A stretch of DNA of 64,000 bases from Amycolatopsis acidicola (GTDB lineage: Bacteria > Actinomycetota > Actinomycetes > Mycobacteriales > Pseudonocardiaceae), in contig NZ_VMNW02000009.1 in the NCBI RefSeq assembly GCF_007713735.2, positions 62,001-126,000 on the forward strand. The letters are read 5' to 3'. Positions 7,106 through 18,152 of this stretch are shown in pieces. Below the pieces are notes generated by a model. That model was not told the origin of the DNA, did not search any database, and saw only the letters and a program-made list of their open reading frames with translations. Within the stretch, counting starts at the first letter, position 1. Every line of letters begins with the position of its first letter. The translations under genes were made by a program, and so were the position numbers.

Positions 7106-9415
7106 GTGGTCACCATGCGCGCGGTGGCGCTGACGAGTTTCGTCGGCAGGCGGAAGACCCTGGCCAGGCTGGAGGCCGAGCTGCGCGCGTGCCGCCTGGT
7201 GTCGGTGACCGGGCCGGGCGGGGTCGGCAAGACCCGGACGGCGCTCACCGTCGCGGACCGGATGCGGCTGCCCGGCGGGGTGCGGGTGGCCGAGCTCGCC
7301 AGCGTCACCCACGCCACCCAGGTGGCGCCCGCGGTCGCCACCGCGCTGGGCGTGGCCGATCAGTCCAATCGGGACGCGACGGACCGCATCATCGGTCACC
7401 TGTCCGGCACCACCGCCTTGCTGCTGCTCGACAACTGCGAACACGTCCTCGACGCGGCCGGGCGGCTGGCGCTGCGATTGCTGAACGCGCTGCCCGGCCT
7501 GCGCGTGCTGGCCACGAGCCGCGAACCGCTGGGCATCCGCGGCGAACGGGTGCACCTGCTCACCCCGCTCGCGGTCCCGGAGGAGAGCGACGCTTGCGGC
7601 GCGGGCGAACTGGAGTACGTGCCCGCCGTGCAGCTGCTGCTCGACCGCGCCCGGGACGTACTGCCCGACTTCACGGTGACGGCGGAGAACCGCGCCGCGG
7701 TCGTGACTTTGTGCCGGCAGCTCGACGGGCTGCCACTGGCGATCGAGCTGGCCGCGGTCCGGCTGCGCTCGCTGTCGGTGTCGCAGGTCGTGGAGCGCCT
7801 CGACAGGCGTTTCTCGTTGCTCGCGGATTCCGGGCCCGCCGCGGGCCCGCGGCACCGGTCGTTGCGCGCATTGATCGACTGGAGCCACGACCTGTGCGGC
7901 CCCGACGAAAGGCTGTTGTGGCAACGCATGGCGGTCTTCCCGTCGTCGGTGGACCTGGAGACCGTCGAACAGGTCTGCGGGTTCGGCGAGCTGCGCGGTG
8001 AGCGGCTGTTCGACGCGCTCGACGGCCTGATCGGGAAATCCGTCGTGGTCGCCGATCGCCGGGGCGAGCAGGTGCGCTACCGCCAGTTCGTGACGCTGCG
8101 CGAATACGGCGCGGAATTGCTTGCGGCGTCAGGGGAATCAGAACTGCTGCGCCAGCGCCACCGGGATCACTTCACCGAGCGGGCCGCGTTGTGCGTGCGG
8201 CGGTGGTTCGGGCCCGATCAGGCCGGCGACCTCGGGCGCCTGCGCGAGGACCACCCCAATCTCCTGGCGGCGCTGGCGTGGTCCGCCGAGACGCCCGGCG
8301 AGGCGGCCGCGGGCGCACGGCTGGCGTCACAGCTGCGGTATCACTGGATCGCCGGGGGTTTCCTGAGCAACGGGCGGCATTGGCTGGAACAGCTGCTGCC
8401 GTTGCTCGAACCTGGGACCGCCGAACGCGGCGAAACGTTGTGGGCCACGGCGTGGGTCGCGTTGATCCAGGGCGATCGGGCGACGGCGGAGCGGTACCTC
8501 GGCGCATGCGCGGACATCGCCGAGCGCCTGGACTCCCCCGGGTTGCGCGGGCACGTCCGGCTCTGGCGCGCGCTGCTCAACCTTTTCGAGGGTGAACTCG
8601 GCACGGCGATCGGTTTGTACCGCGAGGCGATCGCCATCCACCGGACGACCGGGGACACCGGGCTGGTGCTCACGGCGTCGTTCCAGATGGCGATGGCCCA
8701 GGCCTACGCCGGGAATCCGGCCGACGCGCTCGCCACCTGTTCCTCGGTGATCGAGCAGGCGTCGGCGGCGGGCGAACGGTGGAACCGCGCGTACGCGCAC
8801 TGGGCGTCGGCGATCAGCCACCTCCATCTGTCCGAAGTGGACGATGCGCGGGCGGCGATCACCGCCGCGATGCGGATCGAACAGGATTTCCGCGACGGCG
8901 TCTGCACCGCGTTGTGCACCGAGGTCGCGTCGTGGGTGGCCGCCTCGTCCGGCGACGCGTCCGACGCCGCCACCCTGGAGGGCGTGGCCGCGTCCGTCTG
9001 GCGCCGCCTCGGGACGTCACTGCAGGCGTTCGGCCCGCACGCGAGTTCCGAGGGACGCCGCCATTCCGAACGCGTGGACGAACGGCTCGGCCCCGCCGCT
9101 GCCACGATCAGGCAGGAGTATGCCCAGGTCACCGTGCCGGACGCGGTCAAGCTCGGGCTGGATCTCGTGGTCCGCCGGAGCGGGGCCGGGAAGCCGCGGC
9201 CCACGGCGGAAAACCCGGCGGCGTCACCGCTCACCGCTCGCGAAGCGCAGATCGCCGCGCTCATCGCCGAAGGCCGCACGAACAAGGCGATCGCGGACCG
9301 GCTGACGATCTCCCCGCGCACCGTGGACGGTCACGTGGAACGGATCCTGCGAAAGCTCGACTGCGCGTCCCGCGCCCAGATCGCCTCATGGGTCACGGCG
9401 GCACGAGCCCGGTAG
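7106..9415 (+). CDS. LuxR-family regulator with N-terminal P-loop ATPase and TPR-like middle
   Basis: 769 residues from GTG 7106; ATG 7115 is an equally possible start and neither has a clear ribosome site. Residues about 30-50 hold a Walker A motif (GPGGVGKTRTA) with a downstream LLLLDNCEHV Walker B and the LATSREPLGIRGE sensor of NB-ARC/STAND ATPases. The middle is helical and TPR-like. The C-terminal ~65 residues are a LuxR/GerE helix-turn-helix (PLTAREAQIAALIAEGRTNKAIADRL in outline). This architecture is common in actinobacterial pathway-specific regulators. Divergent from the Baeyer-Villiger operon, so probably its regulator. Confidence 0.87.
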   Translation: MVTMRAVALTSFVGRRKTLARLEAELRACRLVSVTGPGGVGKTRTALTVADRMRLPGGVRVAELASVTHATQVAPAVATALGVADQSNRDATDRIIGHLSGTTALLLLDNCEHVLDAAGRLALRLLNALPGLRVLATSREPLGIRGERVHLLTPLAVPEESDACGAGELEYVPAVQLLLDRARDVLPDFTVTAENRAAVVTLCRQLDGLPLAIELAAVRLRSLSVSQVVERLDRRFSLLADSGPAAGPRHRSLRALIDWSHDLCGPDERLLWQRMAVFPSSVDLETVEQVCGFGELRGERLFDALDGLIGKSVVVADRRGEQVRYRQFVTLREYGAELLAASGESELLRQRHRDHFTERAALCVRRWFGPDQAGDLGRLREDHPNLLAALAWSAETPGEAAAGARLASQLRYHWIAGGFLSNGRHWLEQLLPLLEPGTAERGETLWATAWVALIQGDRATAERYLGACADIAERLDSPGLRGHVRLWRALLNLFEGELGTAIGLYREAIAIHRTTGDTGLVLTASFQMAMAQAYAGNPADALATCSSVIEQASAAGERWNRAYAHWASAISHLHLSEVDDARAAITAAMRIEQDFRDGVCTALCTEVASWVAASSGDASDAATLEGVAASVWRRLGTSLQAFGPHASSEGRRHSERVDERLGPAAATIRQEYAQVTVPDAVKLGLDLVVRRSGAGKPRPTAENPAASPLTAREAQIAALIAEGRTNKAIADRLTISPRTVDGHVERILRKLDCASRAQIASWVTAARAR

Positions 9416-9489
9416 CGCGGGACACCGAAGAGCGGCCGTCACACGAGGGCACCAGCCCGCTAGCGCGGGCCACCGAAGAGCGGCCGTCA
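9401..9489. repeat. Two 41-bp direct repeats, each with a GC hairpin, at the end of the LuxR gene
   Basis: Positions 9401-9441 and 9449-9489 are near-identical copies with a 48-bp period. The first spans the last codons and stop of the LuxR-type gene. Each contains an inverted repeat (in copy two GCCCGC, TAGC, GCGGGC) followed by CACCGAAGAGCGGCCGTCA. No T-run follows, so if it ends transcription it is not a classical intrinsic terminator. It looks like a local duplication of the gene's 3' end. Confidence 0.65.
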
Positions 9490-9544
9490 ACACGGCGGCG
9501 TTCCCCCGGACCGCCGCCGGCCTCGGGCGAGACCGGGAGCCGGC

Positions 9545-9979
9545 TCACCGGAGCGGGTCTTCGTCGTCCTCTTCGCCGGCGACCAGGAGTTCGTCCGGGT
9601 CGTCTTCGTCGTCGTCCCAGGCCGCGGCCGTGGGGTCCTCGGCGGTGCGCGGGACTTCGGGCACCGCGGTGCGCAGCTTCGCCAGTTCGGGGTTCGCCTC
9701 GATCAGCGCCTTGCGGATCTCGTCGTTCCGCTCGCGCAGCGGCGCCAGCGCCTCCGCCATCCGGGCGCGCGCCTGCGCGGCCGCGGCCTGCGCGGTGGCC
9801 ACCACGATCGCCGAGAGTTTCTTCGCGTTGCCCCGCGCCAGCGCCTGTTCCGTCAGGTCCAGCCCGGTGATCACACCCGTGGCGTCGACCTCGACGGTCA
9901 CCTGCCCGTCCCCCGACGTGGCCTCGCCCCGCACGGTCATGGCTTCACGCTGCACCGACAGCGCGGTCTCGGCATCCAT
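9545..9979 (-). CDS. YbaB/EbfC-family nucleoid-associated protein
   Basis: 144 residues from ATG 9979, with a purine-rich GGGGG stretch upstream. The central region (GQVTVEVDATGVITGLDLTE, then a long alanine/arginine helix) resembles the YbaB/EbfC DNA-binding fold seen in many actinobacterial small proteins. The C-terminus is a strongly acidic tail (runs of Asp and Glu, residues ~115-144) that the short canonical YbaB lacks. Likely a DNA-associated or structural protein; in actinobacteria such paralogues often accompany ESX-type genes, but none is adjacent here. It stands alone, converging with the LuxR-type gene. Confidence 0.7.
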   Translation of the reverse strand: MDAETALSVQREAMTVRGEATSGDGQVTVEVDATGVITGLDLTEQALARGNAKKLSAIVVATAQAAAAQARARMAEALAPLRERNDEIRKALIEANPELAKLRTAVPEVPRTAEDPTAAAWDDDEDDPDELLVAGEEDDEDPLR

Positions 9980-10176
9980 CCTCGGCCCCCTGTCTGCCCG
10001 CCCCGGCGGGCGAACCCTGCTCCGGCATGTTAGTGCCAGGAGACCACTCCGCTTCACCGGCCGCGGAGCGAGAATCCCGAACGGGACGAACCCGGCACCC
10101 ACCGTCCACAATGGACCCCGATGCCCCGGCCGGCGGCGGCCGGATGACCCGGGCAGGGGACACGCCGAAGCTTAAT

Positions 10177-10212
10177 TTGATTTGTTCCAGAGAAGCGGGC
10201 TAAGGTCGTGGC
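10177..10212 (+). promoter_or_regulatory. furA-katG promoter, probably leaderless
   Basis: TTGATT (10177-10182) and TAAGGT (10201-10206) are separated by 18 bp, with the start codons GTG 10213/ATG 10216 placed 6-9 nt after the -10 element, so the transcript would begin at or next to the start codon. The AT-rich stretch CTTAATTTGATTTGTT just upstream stands out in this GC-rich sequence and is a likely FurA binding site, as described for mycobacterial furA-katG. Confidence 0.55.
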
Positions 10213-12926
<2,714 letters not shown>

Positions 12927-12943
12927 TCACCTGGTACGGCAAG

Positions 12944-12981
12944 GAGCCCGGCCGGTCCGCGTGGACCGGCCGGGCTCTTTT
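12944..12981 (+). terminator. Intrinsic terminator after katG
   Basis: A perfect 15-bp GC-rich inverted repeat (12944-12958 with 12963-12977, loop GCGT) is followed directly by TTTT. It lies 17 bp after the katG stop and is the clearest rho-independent terminator in the window. Confidence 0.93.
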
Positions 12982-13021
12982 CGTTGGTGCACAAGGGGAT
13001 CACGCCGCCGGGCGACCCCGC

Positions 13022-13549
13022 TCACTCACTCGCGGCGGTGGAGCCGGCCCGCTTGGGCAGGCGCCAGCCGGGGCGCACGAAGTGGCAGGTGTAGCCGTTC
13101 GGGTACTTCTGCAGGTAGTCCTGGTGCTCGGGCTCGGCCTCCCAGAACGGGCCCGCGGGCTCGACCTCGGTCACGACCTTGCCCGGCCACAGCCCGGAGG
13201 CGTCCACGTCCGCGATCGTGTCCACCGCGATCTCGTGCTGCCGCTCGTCGGTGTAGTAGATGGCCGAGCGGTAGCTGAGCCCGATGTCGTTGCCCTGCCG
13301 GTTCCGCGTCGTCGGGTCGTGGATCTGGAAGAAGAACTCCAGCAGCTCCCGGTACGAGGTCTGCCCGGGGTCGAACACGATCTCCAGCGCCTCGGCGTGC
13401 GTGCCGTGGTTGCGGTAGGTGGCGTTGGGGACGTCCCCGCCGGTGTAGCCGACGCGGGTCGACACCACTCCCGGCTGCTTGCGCACCAGCTCCTGCACGC
13501 CCCAGAAGCAGCCACCAGCCAGGATCGCCTTCTCCAGTTGCCGGGTCAT
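13022..13549 (-). CDS. msrA: Peptide-methionine (S)-S-oxide reductase MsrA
   Basis: 175 residues with the catalytic GCFWG motif (Cys14) and the conserved [19 protein letters not shown] and RSAIYY segments of MsrA. A Cys near residue 158 (YTCHF) may resolve the disulfide. Cytoplasmic repair of oxidised methionine. It faces katG and is separated from it by the katG terminator; the two oxidative-stress genes are neighbours but on opposite strands. Confidence 0.95.
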   Translation of the reverse strand: MTRQLEKAILAGGCFWGVQELVRKQPGVVSTRVGYTGGDVPNATYRNHGTHAEALEIVFDPGQTSYRELLEFFFQIHDPTTRNRQGNDIGLSYRSAIYYTDERQHEIAVDTIADVDASGLWPGKVVTEVEPAGPFWEAEPEHQDYLQKYPNGYTCHFVRPGWRLPKRAGSTAASE

Positions 13550-13662
13550 ACGTCAAACCACCCTTCGGTTTCCTGCGGGATTCCCCCGCCGGGGAGTACA
13601 ACACCCACGGTCCCCGATTTGGTCCCGCCCGGCGAGGGTCTGGTGTTCCCGCCGTTCAACCC

Positions 13663-13688
13663 TACTATGGGGACATGCGTCCCCATAG
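13663..13688 (+). promoter_or_regulatory. Operator palindrome around the SMR start codon, with -10 element
   Basis: Perfect 10-bp arms CTATGGGGAC (13665-13674) and GTCCCCATAG (13679-13688) flank the ATGC that contains the start codon of the first SMR gene. A good -10 hexamer TACTAT (13663-13668) lies 6 nt before the ATG, so transcription probably starts at the ATG (leaderless). A regulator bound here would cover both the -10 element and the transcription start. The TetR gene two genes downstream in the same operon is the obvious candidate. Confidence 0.7.
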
Positions 13689-14025
13689 GTTGAAGGTCGC
13701 GCTGCTGCTGTGCGGCGCCGTCGCGGCCGAGGTGAGCGGCACGCTGCTGCTCGGCCTTTCGGCAGGTTTCACCCGCCCGCTCCCCTCGATCGGCGTGCTG
13801 GCCGGATACGTGGTCTCGATCCTGCTGTTCTCGCGCGCGGTCGGCGAGGGAATCCCGCTCGGCGCGGCCTACGGCACGCTCACCGGCTGCGGGCTCGTGT
13901 CGGCGACGCTGCTGGGCGCGCTGCTGTTCGGCGACCCGCCCGGCCTTGCCCAAGTGGCCGGGCTGGTCCTGATCGGCGCCGGCGTGCTCGCGTTGCAGAC
14001 CCGGCGTCCGGAGGCGGGCCGGTGA
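13675..14025 (+). CDS. Small multidrug resistance (SMR) exporter subunit 1
   Basis: 116 residues, four predicted transmembrane segments, alignable over its length with EmrE. The essential membrane Glu is present (Glu19 in VAAEVSG), but the position of EmrE Trp63 is Leu (YGTLTG instead of YAIWSG). It probably forms an asymmetric heterodimer with the next gene product, exporting a cationic compound in exchange for protons. It overlaps the next gene by 4 nt (GTGA) and is transcribed from a palindrome-controlled, probably leaderless promoter. Confidence 0.88.
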   Translation: MRPHRLKVALLLCGAVAAEVSGTLLLGLSAGFTRPLPSIGVLAGYVVSILLFSRAVGEGIPLGAAYGTLTGCGLVSATLLGALLFGDPPGLAQVAGLVLIGAGVLALQTRRPEAGR

Positions 14026-14342
14026 CGCTGCTCCTCCTGGCCGCCGCCGTGCTGACGCAGGCCATCGGGATCACCGCGACCCGCGCGGCCGACGGCCTGC
14101 GCAAACCGGGCTGGGTGGTCGTCGCTCTCGTCGGCATCGGGGCGTCGGTCGCGCTGATGTCCCGGGCATTGGCACACGGCCTGCCGTTCGCGACCGGCTA
14201 TGGCATCTGGAGCGGGGCGGGTGTCGCGTGCGCCGCGCTGAGCGGAGCCGTACTGTTCGGCGACCGCTTGGCGCGCGGGCAGACGGCGGGGCTGGTACTG
14301 GTCGTCGCCGGCGTGATGACTGTCTACAGTGGAGGATCGTGA
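14022..14342 (+). CDS. SMR exporter subunit 2 (lacks the membrane glutamate)
   Basis: 106 residues from GTG 14022, four hydrophobic segments. Aligned with EmrE, the essential Glu14 position is Gln (LTQAIGIT), while the loop-3 Trp is retained (GYGIWSG), the reverse of its partner. Such a protein is unlikely to work alone, so an obligate heterodimer with subunit 1 is inferred. It overlaps subunit 1 by 4 nt and the TetR gene by 4 nt (GTGA), so the three are co-translated. Confidence 0.85.
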   Translation: MTLLLLAAAVLTQAIGITATRAADGLRKPGWVVVALVGIGASVALMSRALAHGLPFATGYGIWSGAGVACAALSGAVLFGDRLARGQTAGLVLVVAGVMTVYSGGS

Positions 14343-14875
14343 CGGACGAACCCGATGGACGGCGGCGCCGCGGCCTGCGCCGCCGTGCCGTGCTCATCGA
14401 CGCGACGCTGCGAGTGGTGAGCCGGGACGGTGTGGCGGCCGTGACGCACCGGGCGGTCGCGCAAGAGGCGGGATTGCCGGGAAGCGCGGTGTCGCACCAG
14501 TTCGCGTCGATCGACGAACTGCTGAGCGCGGCGCTCACGTCCCAGACCGAGCAGCTCGTCGCCGCGCTCACCGACACCGCAGACCTCACGGGGTTCGCCG
14601 CCGAGCTCGTGCGCCTGTTCGGGGCGGACACGAGCGCGGTCGCGGCCCGCTACGAGTTGTACCTCCGCGCGGCCCGCAACCCCGCGACACGCGAGTCGAC
14701 GGGGCTCTGGCTCGGCCTCCTCGCCACTGTCGCCCGCCACCACACCGAAGATCCCGTGCGGGCGCAGACCTTCGCCTCGGTCGTCGACGGCTACTTCCTG
14801 CAGCGCATCTCCACCGGCACCCCGCCCTCGGCCGCCGAACTGGAACGCCTCATCCGCGCCGCGCTCGGCGCCTGA
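14339..14875 (+). CDS. TetR-family regulator of the SMR operon
   Basis: 178 residues from GTG 14339. The N-terminal helix-turn-helix (RDGVAAVTHRAVAQEAGLPGSAVSHQFASIDELL) is clear; the rest is the helical ligand domain. It is the third gene of the SMR operon, coupled by a GTGA overlap, with GGAGGA very close upstream. It most likely binds the palindrome at the operon start and is released by an exported cationic drug. It is convergent with the sulfatase gene 7 bp downstream. Confidence 0.87.
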   Translation: MTDEPDGRRRRGLRRRAVLIDATLRVVSRDGVAAVTHRAVAQEAGLPGSAVSHQFASIDELLSAALTSQTEQLVAALTDTADLTGFAAELVRLFGADTSAVAARYELYLRAARNPATRESTGLWLGLLATVARHHTEDPVRAQTFASVVDGYFLQRISTGTPPSAAELERLIRAALGA

Positions 14876-14882
14876 CCCGCGC

Positions 14883-16379
14883 TCAGGGCTGGTAGCTCTC
14901 CTCGTCCAGCCCGCTCAAGGTCGGGTCGTAACCGACTTCGCCCACCTCGTACATCGACGTCATCCAGTGGTAGAAATTGTCGCCGCGGGCGCGCAGGAGT
15001 TCGTACAGCCGGTGCAGCATCCGGCCCCGCACCGGCGCCAGCTCGGGCAGCACGTACAGGTTCAGCAGCTCGTCCGGGTCGGTTTCGAGATCGTACAGCT
15101 CGTTCACCGAGTCCGGGTTGACCACGAGCTTGTACCGGTCCTCGCGCAACATCCTTTGCGGATAAGGGAAATGGTGGCCGTGGAACTCGCACACGATGTC
15201 CCCTGCCCAGTCCGGATCGTCCACACCGGACACCAGCGGCAGCAGGCTGCGCGAGTCCACCGCGGGCGCGGGATCGATCCCCGCGAGGTCGAGGATCGTC
15301 GCGGTGCAGTCGAGGAGGCTCACGAACTCGTTCCGCGCCAACCCTTCCGGGCTGCCCGGCACGCGCACGATGCCCGGGGTGCGGTAGATGTCCTCGTACA
15401 TCGCCGGGCCCTTGTCGTGCAGCCGGTGCGAGCCGGTGAACTCGCCGTGGTCACACGTGAAGAACACCGCGGTGTCCTCGGTCAGGCCCAGGCGTTCCAT
15501 CGCTTCGAGCACGCGGCCGATCTCGTGGTCGATGAGCGACACGTAGCCCCAGTACACGGCGATGAGCTTGCGGGTCGTTTCGATCGGCATCGTGTCGAAG
15601 GTCCAATGGGCGCTGTAGTTCTTCTGCACCGGGGGTTTGCCCTGGAACGTTTCGGCGACCGACTTCGGCAGCGGCACGTCCGCCGGGTCGACGAGATCGA
15701 AGTACTCGTCCGGGATGATGTAGGGCAGGTGCGGGCCGAAGAAGTGCAGCGCGAGGAAGAACGGCTTGTCCCGCTCGCGCGCGTCCACGGCGTACCGCTC
15801 CAGCTGCTCGATCGCGCGCGTGGCCAGGTAGTGCTCGAAGGTGGCTTCGAGCGGCTGGTTCAGCCGTGCCGCGAGGAGGTTGCCCGGGCCGCCGTTGGGC
15901 AGGGTGCCGCGGATCCGGTCGCTGATCTCGTACGGCGGCAGGTCGCGTTCGGCCAGGTAGGCGAGGTAGTCGGGATGGTCGACGGGGTTGTGCCAGCCGG
16001 GCAGGTCGGGGCCGTCGAAGCCGAAGTCGTTCGCGGACTTCGCGGTGCCGACATGCCATTTGCCGATCAGGCCGCGGTTGTATCCCTTGTCCCCCAAGGC
16101 TTCCGCGAAGGTGAACCGGCCGTCCGGGAGGTCCTCGATGTAGCCGACGTTGCGCTCGTAGTTGGCGAGCAGCTTGTGCCGGAACGGCGCCTGCCCGGTG
16201 AGCAGGCTCGCCCGCGCGGGCGTGCAGATGGCCGTCGGGGTGTACCAGCGGTCGAACCGGGTTCCCGTCCTGGCCAGCTCGTCGAGGTGGGGCGTGGCGG
16301 CGTGTTCGTTGCCGTAGCAGCCCAGGGTGTCGGCGCGGTGCTGGTCGGTCATCAGGAACAGGATGTTCCGCCCCGTCAT
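14883..16379 (-). CDS. Cytoplasmic type I (formylglycine) sulfatase
   Basis: 498 residues without a signal peptide. Cys52 in the CTPARASLLTG motif is the residue normally converted to formylglycine; Asp12 (LMTDQH) and the later CDHGEF are calcium ligands typical of arylsulfatase/choline-sulfatase-like enzymes. It would release sulfate from a sulfate ester inside the cell. It overlaps the binding-protein gene by 4 nt (ATGA) and is the last gene of a ROK regulator/SsuABC-type importer operon, implying that its substrate is imported by that system. Confidence 0.9.
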   Translation of the reverse strand: MTGRNILFLMTDQHRADTLGCYGNEHAATPHLDELARTGTRFDRWYTPTAICTPARASLLTGQAPFRHKLLANYERNVGYIEDLPDGRFTFAEALGDKGYNRGLIGKWHVGTAKSANDFGFDGPDLPGWHNPVDHPDYLAYLAERDLPPYEISDRIRGTLPNGGPGNLLAARLNQPLEATFEHYLATRAIEQLERYAVDARERDKPFFLALHFFGPHLPYIIPDEYFDLVDPADVPLPKSVAETFQGKPPVQKNYSAHWTFDTMPIETTRKLIAVYWGYVSLIDHEIGRVLEAMERLGLTEDTAVFFTCDHGEFTGSHRLHDKGPAMYEDIYRTPGIVRVPGSPEGLARNEFVSLLDCTATILDLAGIDPAPAVDSRSLLPLVSGVDDPDWAGDIVCEFHGHHFPYPQRMLREDRYKLVVNPDSVNELYDLETDPDELLNLYVLPELAPVRGRMLHRLYELLRARGDNFYHWMTSMYEVGEVGYDPTLSGLDEESYQP

Positions 16380-17368
16380 GAGCGGCCCGCCGAGGTGAAC
16401 AGGTCACCGGTGTAGTAGCTCTTCGGGCCGACGCTCTGCTTCAGCTGCCCGGACCCGGTGAAGTAGGCGTCCATTTTGGACAGCCAGCCGTCGATGGTGC
16501 CGTCCTGGGTCATCCGGTCCAGGTCGTCGACGTTCAGGATCTGGTTGTTCGCGGCATCGGCGGCGACGGTGGACTCGTCGGTCTTCAGCATTTTCGCGGT
16601 GAGCTTGACGGTCTGCTCGGGGTTGGCGGTCCGGTACTTCATCGCGTCCCGGAGCACGGACACCACCTTGCGCGCTTTGTCCGGCTGCTTCGCCACGACG
16701 TCGTTGCCCGCGACGAAGACGGTCGGGAACTGGAGCTGGTCGGCGAAGTCGGAGTCCTTGGCCAGTTCCACGAGGTCCGGCACCTGCTTCTTGATCGTCG
16801 CGATCGCCGGGTACCAGAACCCGGCCGCGTCGATCTTCTTCGAGGAGAAGGCCGAGACGATCGTCGAGGCGTCCATCGGGACGATCTTCACGTCGTTCTT
16901 GGTCAGCCCGGCCTTGTTCAGCGCCAGGGTCAGGATCATCTCCCCCGACGTGCCCTGCGGGACGCCGATCGTCTTGCCCTTCAGCTGGGCGAGGCTGGTG
17001 ATGCCCGGCTGCGCGATCACGCGGTCGGAGTTGCCGAGCGTGTTGAGCGCGACCACCTTGGCCTGGCCCGAAGCGGGTAGCCACATCGCGCCCGGCCCGA
17101 TGTAACCGAAGTCGAGGTCGCCCGAGCCGAGGGCCTGGATCTGCAGCGGCCCGTTGGTGAACACCTTCGTGTCCGCCGTGAGACCGTACTTCCCCCACAG
17201 GTTCTGGTCGTCGGCGATGGCGAGCAGGCTGGTGCCGTTGTAGTCCCCGATGTAGCCGAAATGCACCTCGTCGGCACTGGCGCCGGAGCCGCCGCCGCAG
17301 GCGGTGAGGGTCACGGCGGCCATCAGCCCGGCGAGAACCGCCGCGAGCAACCGCTTCCTGATCGTCAT
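16376..17368 (-). CDS. SsuA/TauA-type substrate-binding lipoprotein
   Basis: 330 residues with a signal peptide ending in a lipobox (LTACGGG), so anchored outside the membrane. The NMT1/SsuA-like periplasmic-binding fold is visible (GYIGDYNGTSLL at the start of the mature domain, KGKTIGVPQGTSGEM in the middle). The family binds aliphatic sulfonates, taurine or other organosulfur and aromatic anions. Between the ATPase gene (10 bp upstream) and the sulfatase gene (4-bp overlap), it most likely binds a sulfate ester or sulfonate. Confidence 0.9.
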   Translation of the reverse strand: MTIRKRLLAAVLAGLMAAVTLTACGGGSGASADEVHFGYIGDYNGTSLLAIADDQNLWGKYGLTADTKVFTNGPLQIQALGSGDLDFGYIGPGAMWLPASGQAKVVALNTLGNSDRVIAQPGITSLAQLKGKTIGVPQGTSGEMILTLALNKAGLTKNDVKIVPMDASTIVSAFSSKKIDAAGFWYPAIATIKKQVPDLVELAKDSDFADQLQFPTVFVAGNDVVAKQPDKARKVVSVLRDAMKYRTANPEQTVKLTAKMLKTDESTVAADAANNQILNVDDLDRMTQDGTIDGWLSKMDAYFTGSGQLKQSVGPKSYYTGDLFTSAGRS

Positions 17369-17378
17369 GGTGTGCCTT

Positions 17379-18152
17379 TCACTGGTGGTAGACCGCGTTC
17401 CAGACGCGGTTGCGCGTCGCGGTGAACTCGGGGCTGAGGCGGACTTCCTCGGTCCGCGGGTAGGGCAGGCCGACCTCGACCTCCTCGAAGACCCGGCCGG
17501 GCCTGGCGGCCATCACGATCACCCGGTTCGCCAGGAAAACCGCCTCGTCCACGTCGTGCGTGATGAACAGGACCGTGCGTTTTTCCTTGTCCCACGCGGC
17601 GAGCAGCTGTTCCTGGAGCTTGACCCTGGTGAGCGCGTCGAGCGCGCCGAACGGTTCGTCCATCAGGAGGATGGCCGGGTTCACCGCGTAGGCGCGGGCG
17701 ATCGCGCACCGCTGGCGCATGCCGCCGGAGAGCGTTTTCGGCAGCGCGTCGGCGAACTCGGTCAGCCCGACCACGTCGATGAAATGCTCGGCCCGCGCCC
17801 GCCGCTCGCGCGCGGGCACGCCCGCGATCTTCAGTCCGAACTCGACGTTCTTGCGCACGGTCAGCCACGGGAACAGCGCGTACTGCTGGAAGATCACGCC
17901 CCGCTCGGGGCCCGGCCCGGACACGGGCGCGCCGTCGACGAGCGCGCTGCCGCCGGTCGGGGTTTCCAGTCCGGCGAGGATGTTCAGCAACGTGCTCTTG
18001 CCGCAGCCGGAGGGGCCGACCACGGTGACGAACTCGTTTTCCGCGATGCTCAGGGAAACGTCGTCGAGCGCGACGAACTGCTCCCGGCCGAGGCTGAACT
18101 TCTTGGTGACGCCCTGGACCGCGATCTTCCGCGCGGCGGTGGTGGTGGTCAT
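17379..18152 (-). CDS. SsuB-type ABC transporter ATPase
   Basis: 257 residues from ATG 18152, which overlaps the permease stop by 4 nt. Walker [11 protein letters not shown]-loop FQQYALFPW, signature LSGGMRQR, Walker [12 protein letters not shown] and switch His in ITHDVDEA are all present. It matches the nitrate/sulfonate/taurine importer ATPases. It energises uptake of the ligand of the neighbouring binding protein. Confidence 0.93.
   Translation of the reverse strand: MTTTTAARKIAVQGVTKKFSLGREQFVALDDVSLSIAENEFVTVVGPSGCGKSTLLNILAGLETPTGGSALVDGAPVSGPGPERGVIFQQYALFPWLTVRKNVEFGLKIAGVPARERRARAEHFIDVVGLTEFADALPKTLSGGMRQRCAIARAYAVNPAILLMDEPFGALDALTRVKLQEQLLAAWDKEKRTVLFITHDVDEAVFLANRVIVMAARPGRVFEEVEVGLPYPRTEEVRLSPEFTATRNRVWNAVYHQ

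Noticed and set aside
6977-7924. N-terminal extension of the Baeyer-Villiger enzyme to 862 residues
   Set aside because: The extra codons are antisense to the LuxR-type regulator; GTG 6976 has a strong ribosome site and precedes the Rossmann motif correctly.
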